The notes under the pieces were generated by a model. That model did not search any database and had not been told where the DNA came from. It saw nothing but the letters and a program-made list of their open reading frames with translations. A stretch of DNA of 64,000 bases from Streptomyces niger. GTDB taxonomy: Bacteria > Actinomycetota > Actinomycetes > Streptomycetales > Streptomycetaceae. A program made the position numbers and the translations under genes. Where the stretch lies: contig NZ_JOFQ01000006.1 in assembly GCF_000718305.1 (NCBI RefSeq), forward strand, positions 1-64,000, in the 5' to 3' direction. Within the stretch, counting starts at the first letter, position 1. Each line of letters begins with the position of its first letter. Shown in pieces: positions 51,066 to 60,224 of this stretch.

Positions 51066-52238
51066 TCACTGATTGGCGGCCAGCACTGCCGCGAGGCCCT
51101 CTCGTAGATCTTTGACGAAATACTCGGGAACCTCCAGCGACGGGAAATGTCCCCCGTTTTCGGGCTCTGCCCAGCGGACGATCTGTCGGTACCGCTCCTG
51201 CGCCCAGGGGCGCGGACACTTCTCGACGTCGCGGGGATACATAGTGAGTGCTGACGGGACGTCGACCCGAAGTTCCGGGTCGAGCGAGTTGTGGCTCTCG
51301 TAGTAGATCCGGGCCGCCGATGCGCCGGTCCGCGTCAGCCAATACAGGGTGACGTCGTCAAGAACGCTGTCTATGGATATCGTCTCGAACGGACTGTCTT
51401 CGGTATCCGACCACTCGGCGAACTTGTCAAGGATCCAGGCAAGAAGCCCGACCGGTGAGTCGACGAGCGAGTAGCCGATGGTCTGCGGTCGGGTTGCCTG
51501 CTGCTTGGCGTACGCCGCGCGGTGGCGCCAGAAGTCACGGGTTTCCTCGGTCCATTCGCGCTCGGCCGCCGTCAGCCCGTCCGTAGTCAATCCGGGCGGC
51601 GCCTCGGCGAACGTTGTATGGATGCCGAGAACGTGCGCCGGGAACCTGCCGCCGAGAACCGTGGTGATATTGCCGCCCCAGTCGCCGCCGTGAGCTGCGA
51701 ACTTGCGGTACCCGAGCCTTCCCATCAGTTCCACCCACGCGGCCGCGATCTTTTCGGTTCCCCACCCGGTGGTGGCCGGCTTGTCGCTGTAACCAAAACC
51801 TGGCAACGACGGGACCACGACGTGGAACGCGGGCGCATCTGCATCCTTCGGATCTGCCAGCTCGTCCACTGCATCGATGAACCGAACAATGCTGTCCGGC
51901 CAGCCGTGCGTCAAGATCAGAGGGGTGGCATCTGCGCGCGCGGATCGGCGGTGCAGGAAGTGGATGCCCAGATCATCAATTGTCGTGCGAAATTGGCCGA
52001 TCCGATTGAGGCGTGCTTCGAACGACCGCCAGTTGTATTCGGTGCGCCAGTAGTTCACGACATCGACGAGGTCGGCGAGAGGTACGCCCTGTCCCCATCG
52101 GCGAGGGTCGGGCGCGGCACGGTGGACGGTCTCGGCCTCCGGTAGCCGCGCCGCGGCCAGTCGCGCGCGCAGATCGTCGAGGTCGGCGTCGGTTGCGTGG
52201 GCTTCAAATGCTTGCACGTCGCTGGTGAGACGGGGCAT
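51066..52238 (-). CDS. Epoxide hydrolase (EHN domain, alpha/beta fold)
   Basis: A 390-residue microsomal-type epoxide hydrolase. The EHN N-terminal domain (DADLDDLRARLAAARLPEAE, WRTEYNWRSFEARLNRIGQF) is followed by LTHGWPDSIVRF, oxyanion; HGGDWGGNI with the nucleophilic Asp; and ENGGHFPSLEVPEYFVKDLR with the catalytic His. ATG 52238 with AGGAGGTC upstream. Divergent from a CGNR regulator across twin boxes that probably control it. Confidence 0.93.
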   Translation of the reverse strand: MPRLTSDVQAFEAHATDADLDDLRARLAAARLPEAETVHRAAPDPRRWGQGVPLADLVDVVNYWRTEYNWRSFEARLNRIGQFRTTIDDLGIHFLHRRSARADATPLILTHGWPDSIVRFIDAVDELADPKDADAPAFHVVVPSLPGFGYSDKPATTGWGTEKIAAAWVELMGRLGYRKFAAHGGDWGGNITTVLGGRFPAHVLGIHTTFAEAPPGLTTDGLTAAEREWTEETRDFWRHRAAYAKQQATRPQTIGYSLVDSPVGLLAWILDKFAEWSDTEDSPFETISIDSVLDDVTLYWLTRTGASAARIYYESHNSLDPELRVDVPSALTMYPRDVEKCPRPWAQERYRQIVRWAEPENGGHFPSLEVPEYFVKDLREGLAAVLAANQ

Positions 52239-52277
52239 GAGACCTCCTGGCCTTCGCGGAACCGGTCATGAGCTCGC

Positions 52278-52338
52278 GAACCGGCTAAGGCGGTTCTACC
52301 GCGCCTTCGCGCCTGTGCGCAACCTGCTAAGGTGGTTC
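52278..52338. promoter_or_regulatory. Twin 19-bp operator boxes, epoxide hydrolase / CGNR
   Basis: GAACCGGCTAAGGCGGTTC (52278-52296) and CAACCTGCTAAGGTGGTTC (52320-52338) agree at 16 of 19 positions and each is an AACC-N9-GGTT dyad. Centres are 42 bp apart, four helical turns. The second box contains TAAGGT six bases before ATG 52340, a leaderless promoter inside the operator. Confidence 0.7.
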
Positions 52339-52339
52339 C

Positions 52340-52915
52340 ATGCGCGCTGAGTTCCCTGACTTCCGTCTCGGCAAGGTGCTGGCGACCAGCTTCACGGGGA
52401 CTCTGTCGGAGCGTCACGGCAACGCCGTGGAGCGCATTCCCACGCCGCAGCGACTCATCGACTGGCTGGCAGTGAACGGCCTCGCCGTGGACTCCTGCAC
52501 CACTGCCCAGCTCGAACTCGCTCGGGAACTGAGAGAGTCGATTCACGCCGCCGCGACAGCGGCCGCTGTCCATGACGCTCTCCCGGCAGCTGCTGTCCAA
52601 GTCATCAATGACTGCAGCGCTCAGGGGCGAGCCGCGGCCATCCTGACGCCCGAGGGTCAGCGGCGATGGCAGCTCAGTTCGGCTTCCCGCGTGGAAGATG
52701 CCCTCAGCGTGATCGCCGCCGATGCGATCAGCATCATCGCGGGCGAACGAGATGGAAAATTGGCCTTGTGCGCATCAGCGACCTGCCAGGCCGCCTTCTT
52801 CGACACCAGCCAAAGTCGCACGCGCAAATGGTGCGACATGAACACGTGTGGGAATCGTCAGAAGAAAGCGCGCTTCAATGCCAACCAGAGCAAGAACTCC
52901 ATATCGGCGGATTGA
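52340..52915 (+). CDS. CGNR zinc-finger (ABATE domain) regulator
   Basis: A 191-residue paralogue of the protein at 21808. The ABATE-like domain has LGKVLATSFTGTLSERHGNA and LELARELRESIHAAATAAAV; the finger is CASATCQAAFFD then WCDMNTCGNRQKKARFNANQ, with the CGNR signature. It probably binds the twin boxes upstream and controls the divergent epoxide hydrolase. Leaderless ATG. Confidence 0.87.
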   Translation: MRAEFPDFRLGKVLATSFTGTLSERHGNAVERIPTPQRLIDWLAVNGLAVDSCTTAQLELARELRESIHAAATAAAVHDALPAAAVQVINDCSAQGRAAAILTPEGQRRWQLSSASRVEDALSVIAADAISIIAGERDGKLALCASATCQAAFFDTSQSRTRKWCDMNTCGNRQKKARFNANQSKNSISAD

Positions 52916-53330
52916 TCGTCACCTCGGTACATCAAAGCAAGCGATGGGCGGCTGGCTGTCTTTGAACTGCCCATCCGAAAGGCCTCGACAGGCCTCGAAA
53001 GGCTCCGCGCGGTCTTGGCCGCGCTCTGCCTGACGACCACATTTCGCCGTCTCAGCGGTACGCCGCACAGTCACGCGACGGCGGCTGGCGCATGAGCCGT
53101 TCGGGCACCGCGCTACGACGCCACTGGTGCGGGTACGCCGCCATCGGTGCGACTCACGCGAGAGGACGTGACGGCAGGCTTCCCCTTGCCCTCGGCTGCT
53201 CCGCTTACCCTCGGCCGTTCCCCTTGCCCTCGGCTGGTGGACGCCATGGTGGCGCAGGCACAGGCGCAGACGCTGGCGGGCCGCTCACCGGTCCGCGACC
53301 CCTTGCATGTTCTCTGCCGCGCCCCGTAAG
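52916..53330. other. Intergenic, short direct repeats
   Basis: About 415 bases without a supported gene. Contains aggcctcgacaggcctcgaa (52981 on) and repeats of ttccccttgccctcggctg near 53180-53240. Likely decayed sequence. Confidence 0.4.
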
Positions 53331-53510
53331 TCACTGCTCAGTACGGAGCCGTGCCTGTCTCGTTGGAGCCGCCGGCCTTCGGGTGAGCTGCTCGGCCAAT
53401 CCGACGATGATGCCCTCCGGGCCGCGGACGTAGCAGAGCCGGTAGCCGCCCTCGAACTGTGCCAGTTCGCCCTCGTCGGTCGAGGGCCGGGCAACAGAAG
53501 AGAGGGAATC
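53331..53510 (-). pseudogene. C-terminal remnant of VOC/glyoxalase protein
   Basis: Minus strand reads GELAQFEGGYRLCYVRGPEG then IIVGLAEQLTRRP to TGA 53333-53331. The YRLCYVRGPEGIIV..LAE pattern is the last beta-alpha unit of a glyoxalase-fold protein. The rest is missing. Confidence 0.75.
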
Positions 53511-53525
53511 TGCCGAGGGTAGGGG

Positions 53526-55226
53526 TCAGTCGCCGCTCGTGCGCGGCGGAGCGGAGGACGGCGTGCCGGGGTCGAGGGGCGGCGCCGACACGCCGCAGTG
53601 GTAGGCGCACTGGGGGCGGCAGTGCTGCCCCTGGACTTCCCCTGCCCTCTTCTGGGCTTCGTCTGTCCTCCTCTGGACTTCGTCTGCCCTGCCCTGGAAT
53701 TCGTTTGCCCTCCCCTGGGCTGCGCCTTCTTCCGCTCGGACTGCTTTTTCTTCATCCCGGGCTGCGCTCTGTTGCCGGCCCTGAGCTTCGCTCTGCCGCG
53801 GTGTCTCTGTGCCGCCGAGGACCGGGGTGCGGGAACGCAGGGTGAACCAGGCGAGGGCCGCGCCGGCGATGAGGAGGGTGGCGCAGAGGAAGAGCGACCG
53901 TCGGTAGCCGGCGGCGAAGGCGGTGGCCGAGCGGTAGGTCTCGGGCCCCATGCCGGCCAGGAGGGGCAGGGCCGCCACGGCGAGCAGGCCGGAGGCGCGT
54001 GCCGCCGCGTTGTTGACGCCGCTGGCCAGTCCCGCGTGTGTGACGTCGACGGAGGCCAGCACGGTAGCGGTCAGCGGTGCGACCAGGAGGGCCATGCCGA
54101 GGCCCAGTACCGTGACGGCGGGCAACACTTCGGTGCGGTACGAGGCATCGGTGCCGACCCGCGTCATCAGAAGCATGCCCGTGGCGCATACCAGGGGGCC
54201 GAGTGTGAGCGGGATGCGGGGACCGATGCGCTGCGCCAGTTCGCCGGAGCGGGAGGAGAGCAACAACATCAGCACGGTGGTGGGCAGCAGTGCGGTCCCG
54301 GCGACGAGCGCCGAGAACCCCGCTCCCACCTGCAAGTACAGCACCGTGAGGAAGAAGAAGCCGCCGAAGGCCGCGTAGACGCAGACGGTGACCGCGTTGA
54401 TCGCGGTGAACTGCCGTAGCCCGAAGAGCCAGGGCGGCAGCATGGGGTCGGGATCCCGGCGTTCGACACGGAGGAAGGCCAGCGCGAGCAGCACGCCGCC
54501 GAGCGCGGCGAGCAGTACGTCGGGGGCCGTGCCCCGGCCGGGCGCCGCGATCAGGGCGTAGGCCACCGCGCCCAGCGCCATCGCGCCGAGTACGGCACCC
54601 CGGACGTCGAACCGGCCGTGCGTGGTGGGGGCCCGGGTCTCGGGCACGTGGCGGGCGGCGAGGGGCACGCACACTGCTGCCACGGGCACGTTGAGGAAGA
54701 ACACCCAGCGCCAGCCGGGGCCGTCCACGAGCCAACCGCCGAGGAAGGGACCGGCCGCGGTGGCCACACCGCCCAGGCCGGACCAGGCGCCGACCGCGCG
54801 GGCTCGCTCGTCGGGGTGGAAGACGGCCTGGATGAGGGCGAGCGAGCCCGGGGTGAGCAGCGCTCCGCCGACGCCCTGGAGTGCTCGGGCGGTGAGGAGT
54901 ACCGCGGCATTGGGTGCCAGCCCGCACAGCAGTGAGGATGCGGCGAACCACACCATGCCGATAAGGAAGATCCGGCGTCGGCCGTAGCGGTCGCCGAGGG
55001 CGCCACCGAGCAGGAGCAGCGCGGCCAGGGTGAGCAGGTAGGCGTTGACGGTCCACTGGAGGGTGGCCAGTGAGGTGTGCAGGTCGGTACCGATACGAGG
55101 CAGGGCAACGTTGACGACCGTACTGTCTAGCATCGCCATGCCCGAACCGAGGACGGCCGTCAGCAGGACCCAACGGCCCTGGGCGGTGGCCATCCGTACT
55201 GTGCCAGGTGCGGTGAGGTCGCTCAT
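53526..55226 (-). CDS. MFS exporter, DHA2 family, with coiled-coil tail
   Basis: A 566-residue 14-helix exporter. Helix 1 AMLDSTVVNVALPRIGTDLH, loop 2-3 GGALGDRYGRRRIFLIGM, antiporter region AAGPFLGGWLVDGPGWRW, all DHA2 hallmarks. The last 100 residues are hydrophilic: QGRADEVQRRTDEAQKRAGE heptad-like repeats, then CRPQCAYHCGVSAPPLDPGT with three cysteines and a histidine. ATG 55226 (MSDLTAPGTVRMATAQGRW); MATAQGRW is another possible start. Drug or metabolite export; substrate unknown. Confidence 0.9.
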   Translation of the reverse strand: MSDLTAPGTVRMATAQGRWVLLTAVLGSGMAMLDSTVVNVALPRIGTDLHTSLATLQWTVNAYLLTLAALLLLGGALGDRYGRRRIFLIGMVWFAASSLLCGLAPNAAVLLTARALQGVGGALLTPGSLALIQAVFHPDERARAVGAWSGLGGVATAAGPFLGGWLVDGPGWRWVFFLNVPVAAVCVPLAARHVPETRAPTTHGRFDVRGAVLGAMALGAVAYALIAAPGRGTAPDVLLAALGGVLLALAFLRVERRDPDPMLPPWLFGLRQFTAINAVTVCVYAAFGGFFFLTVLYLQVGAGFSALVAGTALLPTTVLMLLLSSRSGELAQRIGPRIPLTLGPLVCATGMLLMTRVGTDASYRTEVLPAVTVLGLGMALLVAPLTATVLASVDVTHAGLASGVNNAAARASGLLAVAALPLLAGMGPETYRSATAFAAGYRRSLFLCATLLIAGAALAWFTLRSRTPVLGGTETPRQSEAQGRQQSAARDEEKAVRAEEGAAQGRANEFQGRADEVQRRTDEAQKRAGEVQGQHCRPQCAYHCGVSAPPLDPGTPSSAPPRTSGD

Positions 55227-55299
55227 GAAGCGAGCATGCACCGGTGCGGGTACGAGAGGGGCTCACGACGCCGTGGCGTCCGAGCCGATCACCCGGGTT

Positions 55300-55460
55300 G
55301 TCGCCACTGCCGGCCCGTGTTGTCGTTGCTGCCGTCCCGCGTCGTCTCCGATGCCCTCCCGGGTTGTCGTTGCTGCCATCCCGGTTGTCTCCGCTGCCGG
55401 CCCATGTTGTCGTTGCTGTCGTCCCGGGTTGTCTCCGCTGCCGGCCGTGGCGTCGCAGCT
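55300..55460. repeat. Imperfect minisatellite
   Basis: Blocks such as GTTGTCGTTGCTGCCRTCCC and GTTGTCTCCGCTGCCGGCC alternate several times over 55300-55460, between the MFS gene and the isochorismatase-like gene. Confidence 0.75.
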
Positions 55461-55480
55461 GCCGCCCGCCTGACCTGCCG

Positions 55481-56041
55481 CTATCGTGGTGCGATCGCTT
55501 CGAGCCAGTCCGCTACGCCCACGACGTCCGCCCATTGCGGGAACAGCCGCTCGACGAGGACCCGGTGCAACTCCGGGTCGGTGTCCAGGCAGGCGTCGGC
55601 GAGGACGGTGAGGCCGAAGTCCAGGTCGTTCGCCTGGCACAGGGTGGACAGCACCACAGCGCTGGTGGCGATGCCCGTGAGCACGAGACTGTCGATGTTG
55701 CGTGCCCTCAACACCACGTCGAGGTCGCTGCCCGAGAACGCGCTCGCCCGTTTCTTGGTGACCACCACGTCGCCCGGCCGGGGTGCGACCTCGGGGTGGA
55801 TCTCGGTGCCTGGCGAGCCCTCGACGTAGAGGCCGGCCTGCGCGATGGCCGTGAGCGGCTTGTTGCGCGTGCCGACTTCCGGAAAGCCGGGGCGGAACGC
55901 GATGGTCACGTAGATCACGGGGATGTTCGCCGCCCGAGCTCCCTCGATCGCCCTGCGCAGGCGTGGCAGGTACGCGGAGTCGTCGACCGCGATGTCCACG
56001 ATGGCCCGTTGGACGTCCATCACGAGGAGGGCGGTGCTCAT
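55481..56041 (-). CDS. Isochorismatase-like hydrolase
   Basis: A 186-residue isochorismatase-fold protein: ALLVMDVQRAIVDIA with the catalytic Asp, VVVTKKRASAFSGSDLDVVL with the Lys. The position of the catalytic Cys of nicotinamidase-like members reads GIATSAVVLSTLCQAN, with no cysteine at the expected spot, so amidase activity is unlikely; EntB/PhzD-type enzymes also lack it. ATG 56041. Substrate unknown. Confidence 0.9.
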   Translation of the reverse strand: MSTALLVMDVQRAIVDIAVDDSAYLPRLRRAIEGARAANIPVIYVTIAFRPGFPEVGTRNKPLTAIAQAGLYVEGSPGTEIHPEVAPRPGDVVVTKKRASAFSGSDLDVVLRARNIDSLVLTGIATSAVVLSTLCQANDLDFGLTVLADACLDTDPELHRVLVERLFPQWADVVGVADWLEAIAPR

Positions 56042-56221
56042 GTCGTCTCCCAGAGGGCGAGGGCACGGATCGGGCTCAAGTCCCCAAAGACTACGTGCAC
56101 GTGGCGCTGGGCACGATGGTGATGCGCTGTGACTCGGGCAGGTGCGGGCAGGTGAAAGTGCGCTGCGACGTGGAGTTCCGACGCACCGCCCTTGATCTCA
56201 AGTGCACTTGACGCTTGAGGG

Positions 56222-57101
56222 TCAACGTCCATGACACGCTTTCTGGATCTCGTTCGCCCTGCCGCTGGAACAGCTCTGCTGAGCGAATGGCTCATCGGTA
56301 CCGCCGAGCGTTCGCGCACGGCCGCCAACGCCTTGATGAACGAGTGGGCGGCTGCCGAGACGCCCTCCGGGCGCCTGGCACAGCACGTCTTCCTGTCCAC
56401 CGAGTCCGCTTGGTGGCTGGCGGTTCGGCGCCACTCGGCTCGGCGTGCGAGCGTTTCGAGGATGCGCTGCCAGGCCGGCGTCGCCTCGTCGACGAGACGG
56501 GAGAAGACCAGTTGCGGATGCCCCGACGGACTGCTCTCTCGTTCGCATGCGATCTCCCATGCGTCCAGGTCGTCGATGAGCCGGTCCACACGTGGATCGA
56601 GCGGATCCCAGTCCACTGATCGATCACACGCCAGATACAGGCGCATCATCTCGAGACCGTCGAAGCTGGCGTTCTTCTCCCGTACCCGCTGTGGCACGGC
56701 CTCCGGTTCCAGGGCCTGCAGCAGGAACCACGAGTCGCGTTCCAGCCGTACCCTCCGCTCGCTGCCCCCGAGAGGGCGCATCCGATTCATTACAGCGACA
56801 GCGACAGCGACAGCGACCACCGCAGCGGGCAGGACAAGCTCCTCGCCACTGGTCAGTTCGGCGATCCGGCGGCGATATTCGGTGAGTTCGTCGGTCCTGC
56901 GCTGCAATGCGCGTCGATGTCGGTGACGGCCGCGGCGAATTCGGCCGGCTGAGCAAGGGGCGCGTCGATACGGGCCAGCGGCACCCCCGCATCCGGCCAG
57001 CGCCCCCCGCATCGGCGAGCGTTCTGATCCGGAGAAGATCCAATACGGTCTGCGCACTGTAGCGGCGGTAGCCGGAGGCATCGCGCTCCGGCTCGGGCGA
57101 T
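56222..57101 (-). pseudogene. MerR-family regulator, truncated and frameshifted
   Basis: Pieces in three frames together form a MerR regulator: PERDASGYRRYSAQTVLDLL then IRTLADAG; GVPLARIDAPLAQPAEFAAAV; and RRTDELTEYRRRIAELTSGE followed by a long C-terminal region (DSWFLLQALEPEAVPQRVRE, LEMMRLYLACDRSVDWDPLD). The first helix of the DNA-binding domain is missing. A 20-bp partial duplication (GATGCGGGGG ... GATGCGGGGG near 57000) causes one frameshift, and a hexanucleotide run (gcgaca) encodes VAVAVAVAV. Confidence 0.75.
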
Positions 57102-57660
57102 GTTCGGCCCGGCCTGCAATTCGGCGGCGAGTTCGGCCAGGACGGTGCGCTCGGCGACGCCGGCATGAGCCCATTCATCACTCATCTTGGCATCGATCAG
57201 CGCCTGCCGTATGTGCTCCGGGTCGTCCCAGTCGCGGTGGAAAGCGTCCAACCAGACCCGGCCCGCCACGTCCTGCGGGTACAACTGCGCGAACCGATGC
57301 GCATACATGATGCGCATACATGCCACCGAGGGAGAGTGGCACGAGTACGAACGGTGCGGGGATCCTCTGGGCGCGCAGCAGTTCGCGCAATTCCATGGCG
57401 GCCGCGACCGCGACGGCGCGGCGCGGCAGCGGATCGCTGTATCCGGCGCCGCCGCGGTCGTACACCACCGCGGCAGTGAACCGCGAAACCTGTTGCTGGA
57501 CACCAAAGTAGTCCAGGCCCACCGCGCCGGCGCCCGGCAGGAACACCACGGCCGGTCCGCCGCCGCGCGACCGATGCACGAAAACGCGGCGGCCGTCGAT
57601 CCTCTGAAACCCGCCGATCGGCGGCACGAGCCGAGCCGAGTAAGTGCTGTTGTTCGTCAT
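57102..57660 (-). pseudogene. Alpha/beta hydrolase broken by a 13-bp duplication
   Basis: From ATG 57660: GGFQRIDGRRVFVHRSRGGG, VVFLPGAGAVGLDYFGVQQQ, VYDRGGAGYSDPLPRRAVAV and VPLSLGGMYAHH with the nucleophilic Ser. The 13-bp unit GATGCGCATACAT (plus strand) is then duplicated exactly (57296-57308, 57309-57321), shifting the frame; the next frame continues YAHRFAQLYPQDVAGRVWLD and DEWAHAGVAERTVLAELAAEL. The C-terminal half with the catalytic His is missing and the sequence runs into the MerR relic. Confidence 0.85.
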
Positions 57661-57905
57661 GCGGCAAGGCTCCAACCATGACGTAGGGGCAGGGGCAAGC
57701 CCGTTCGTCATGGCATCCGCAACGGCCGGGAAATTCGGCTGCAGGTGACGCCGGGGCACCTCTACGCTTGCGTTCACCGGATGACAGCGAACCCCTGCGG
57801 CCAGACAGCTACGTGAGGCAAGCAAGCCCTGCCACACAGGGGCCCTGCCGCAGCGAAGCCGTGACGGCAACGAGCGGCGGACAGCGGATCGGAGATGTGT
57901 GGGGA

Positions 57906-58658
57906 ATGGCTTCTCAACTGTTCGCGCTCTGCTTCGATGCAGTTCAGCCGCTGCGTCTCGCGCAGTTCTGGTCCGGACTCTTGGGCTGGGAGATGACCGA
58001 CGGCCCCGAGGGCCCCGACGATCCCCACGGTCCACATACCGGCATCACACTCTCGCCCAGCGATGACACCGGGTTCCGCATCCATTGCCTACCGACCCAG
58101 GAACAGAAGGTCGGTCAGAACCGAATGCACTTCGATCTGACGAGTACGTCCCTGGAGGCCCAGCAGCTCACGGTGGCCAAGGCGCTGGGGCTCGGCGCCC
58201 AGCACATCGACGTCGGGCAACGCCCGGAGGAAGGCCACGTGGTGCTCGCCGACCCCGAAGGCAACGAGTTCTGCGTGATCGAGCCGGGCAACAATTTCCT
58301 CTCCGACTGCGGCTTCATCGGAGCGCTGGCCTGCGACGGTTCGCAGGAAGTCGGGTACTTCTGGAGCGAAGCCCTGGGGTGGCCGTTGGTCTGGGACCAA
58401 GACCAAGAGACCGCGATCCGCTCTCCGCACGGCGGCCCGAAGATCACCTGGGGCGGTCCACCGTTGATGCCGAGGACGGGCAGGGACCGGGTGCACTTCG
58501 ACATCGCTCCACCTGCGCACGTCGATCAGCAGGCAGAGGTGGAGCGGCTGCGCTCTCTCGGAGCGACGAGACTCGACGACGCCGACCAGGCCGCAGCCGG
58601 CCGGGTGGCGATGGCCGACCCCGACGGTAATGAATTCTGTGTGCTGACGCCCAGATAG
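57906..58658 (+). CDS. VOC-family (glyoxalase-like) double-domain protein
   Basis: A 250-residue protein of two tandem VOC units. Unit 1: ALCFDAVQPLRLAQFWSGLL, HFDLTSTSLEAQQLTVAKAL, VVLADPEGNEFCVIEP. Unit 2: SEALGWPLVWDQDQETAIRS, RVHFDIAPPAHVDQQAEVER, VAMADPDGNEFCVLTPR. It fits the actinobacterial Glyoxalase_6-like group of unknown function. ATG 57906 follows GGGGA. Intact, unlike its left neighbours. Confidence 0.9.
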   Translation: MASQLFALCFDAVQPLRLAQFWSGLLGWEMTDGPEGPDDPHGPHTGITLSPSDDTGFRIHCLPTQEQKVGQNRMHFDLTSTSLEAQQLTVAKALGLGAQHIDVGQRPEEGHVVLADPEGNEFCVIEPGNNFLSDCGFIGALACDGSQEVGYFWSEALGWPLVWDQDQETAIRSPHGGPKITWGGPPLMPRTGRDRVHFDIAPPAHVDQQAEVERLRSLGATRLDDADQAAAGRVAMADPDGNEFCVLTPR

Positions 58659-59180
58659 CGCGGTGGCCCCAGCCATGCCGGCCGAGCCAGTCCCGACTCG
58701 CCCGGACTCGACTCGACTGGACTCGACTGGACTGGACTCGATTCGACTGTCCTGGAGCCTGCCCGACCGACGGATGGCGTGCCGACAGCAGAGGCCGATC
58801 GTTTCGCGGACGTGGGTTCAGCGCCATTGAGCTGCAGAAATTCTCGGCTCAGGCGGTGGAGCTCGCTCGCCCTCACCGGCTCCAGCGCCTGCTCCCGGGC
58901 GCGGTGCATGACGAGGACGCCGTGCGTGATCAGGCGCGTGGCTTCGTCGCCCGCCCCCAGTCTGAGAGCCGCCGGGGTCCTCATGGGGTCCTCACGGGGA
59001 CCTCTTCTTGGACGAGATCGGGGACCTGAAGAAGAGCCAGGCCAGGCGGAAGTGGGAAGACAGTACACCGGCACGGCCGGATGGATGGAGAACGCGATCG
59101 TCGTGGTTTGCTCCATCTACGCCGCAGCGCATGGGCATGCGCTGGCCGACCGGGACCAGGCCCTGCGCGTCCTGGACGCC
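58659..59180. other. Decayed interval with short repeats
   Basis: At 58690-58750 short gactcgactg/gactggactcg units repeat. On the minus strand MRTPAALRLGAGDEATRLIT and LEPVRASELHRLSREFLQLN (from 58984) look protein-like and have a GAGG site, but the frame then runs antisense through the VOC gene. Probably a relic. Confidence 0.4.
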
Positions 59181-59516
59181 AGACGGGAACCCGCCTGGGC
59201 CCCGGCGACGAGGGCTTGAGGTCTACGGGCGAAGCAGCGAACTGCGCGCCAAGTTCGAGCAGCACGGAATCGCCTACGAACCCACGTCTTCGCCATCGGC
59301 CGCGGCTGCCAAAGCGGCACACCGCGCTCGCGCTCGTCGCCTACGCGCTGCCGGCCGTCGCATCGGCCCTGGCAAAGCCACCCACCCCGCAGCTACACGG
59401 CGAATACAACAGGCCCCGGACCTCGCGTTCCACCTGACCTGCTCCGATTGGCGACGAAGCCACCAGGCCCGAGCCGTTGGCACCACTACCGCGCACGCCT
59501 TGAAGTCATGAGATGA
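59181..59516 (+). pseudogene. IS701-type transposase C-terminal relic
   Basis: Pieces in shifting frames resemble the end of IS701-family transposases: VYGRSSELRAKFEQHGIAY, VFAIGRGCQSG, SDWRRSHQARA and RWHHYRARLEVMR with TGA 59514-59516. The catalytic part and terminal repeats are not visible. Confidence 0.65.
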
Positions 59517-59562
59517 CTTTGCGTACCAGGCTGCTGCGAGTCCGACGGCCGTAGCGGATTCA

Positions 59563-60147
59563 TCACGCTCGCAACGCCTGCGACAGCGCGTCAACGGTCA
59601 CGCCCACGATAGCCAGGAGCTGCGCCGGGCTCGCCCCGGCCCTGCTCATGACGGCGAGCGACTGGTTCACAGCCGCCGCGTGTACAGCGAAGGCCTCGGC
59701 GTCCTGGTCGGCCAGTCGGCCGGCTTTCAGCGCGGCGTGCAGGCGCAGGCGCTGGAAGCCGAGCGCCTGCTTGGCGTGCGCTGCGACGCTCGGACTCAGC
59801 GCTGGCATTGCCATGGCTGACTGGGCAACCAGGCATCCATCAGGCAGTTCCGGATCGGCGATGCGCTCGAGGGTGACGTCGAAGAACGCACGAACAGCGG
59901 CAACGGGGTCCGATGCTGCACACGACAGGGCGGCGTCGTACTTCTCGCCATAGCGCGCAGCGTAGAGATCCAGACAGCGCAGGAAGAGCGTGTCCTTGTC
60001 GCCGAGGGAGGAGTAGATGGAACTGCGGTTCAGGCCGGTTGCCCGAGACAAGTCGTCCAATGAGGTGTCGGCGTAGCCGACGCGCCAGAACTGGATCATC
60101 GCGGCGTCGATCGCCGTGTCCATGTCGAACTGCTTCTTACCTGCCAC
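59563..60147 (-). CDS. TetR-family transcriptional regulator
   Basis: A 194-residue TetR regulator: FDMDTAIDAAMIQFWRVGYA, TSLDDLSRATGLNRSSIYSS, LGDKDTLFLRCLDLYAARYG, then a ligand domain ELPDGCLVAQSAMAMPALSP. GTG 60147 has AGGAAG seven bases upstream. Divergent from an alpha/beta hydrolase across a perfect 20-bp palindrome. The ligand is probably the hydrolase substrate or product. Confidence 0.93.
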   Translation of the reverse strand: MAGKKQFDMDTAIDAAMIQFWRVGYADTSLDDLSRATGLNRSSIYSSLGDKDTLFLRCLDLYAARYGEKYDAALSCAASDPVAAVRAFFDVTLERIADPELPDGCLVAQSAMAMPALSPSVAAHAKQALGFQRLRLHAALKAGRLADQDAEAFAVHAAAVNQSLAVMSRAGASPAQLLAIVGVTVDALSQALRA

Positions 60148-60204
60148 GCGGGCACTTCCTTGCCGATGCGTCGATGGTTCGGTCTGTGTTGCGTACCATT
60201 CTAT

Positions 60205-60224
60205 CTTGAACTGATCAGTTCAAG
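60205..60224. promoter_or_regulatory. 20-bp perfect palindrome, TetR operator
   Basis: CTTGAACTGATCAGTTCAAG is fully symmetric and lies between the divergent TetR and hydrolase starts. Its length and symmetry fit a TetR dimer site. Confidence 0.85.

Noticed and set aside
52916..53330. A small gene reading ELPIRKASTGLERLRAVLAAL
   Set aside because: No start with ribosome site, short, and no family; more likely chance or decay.
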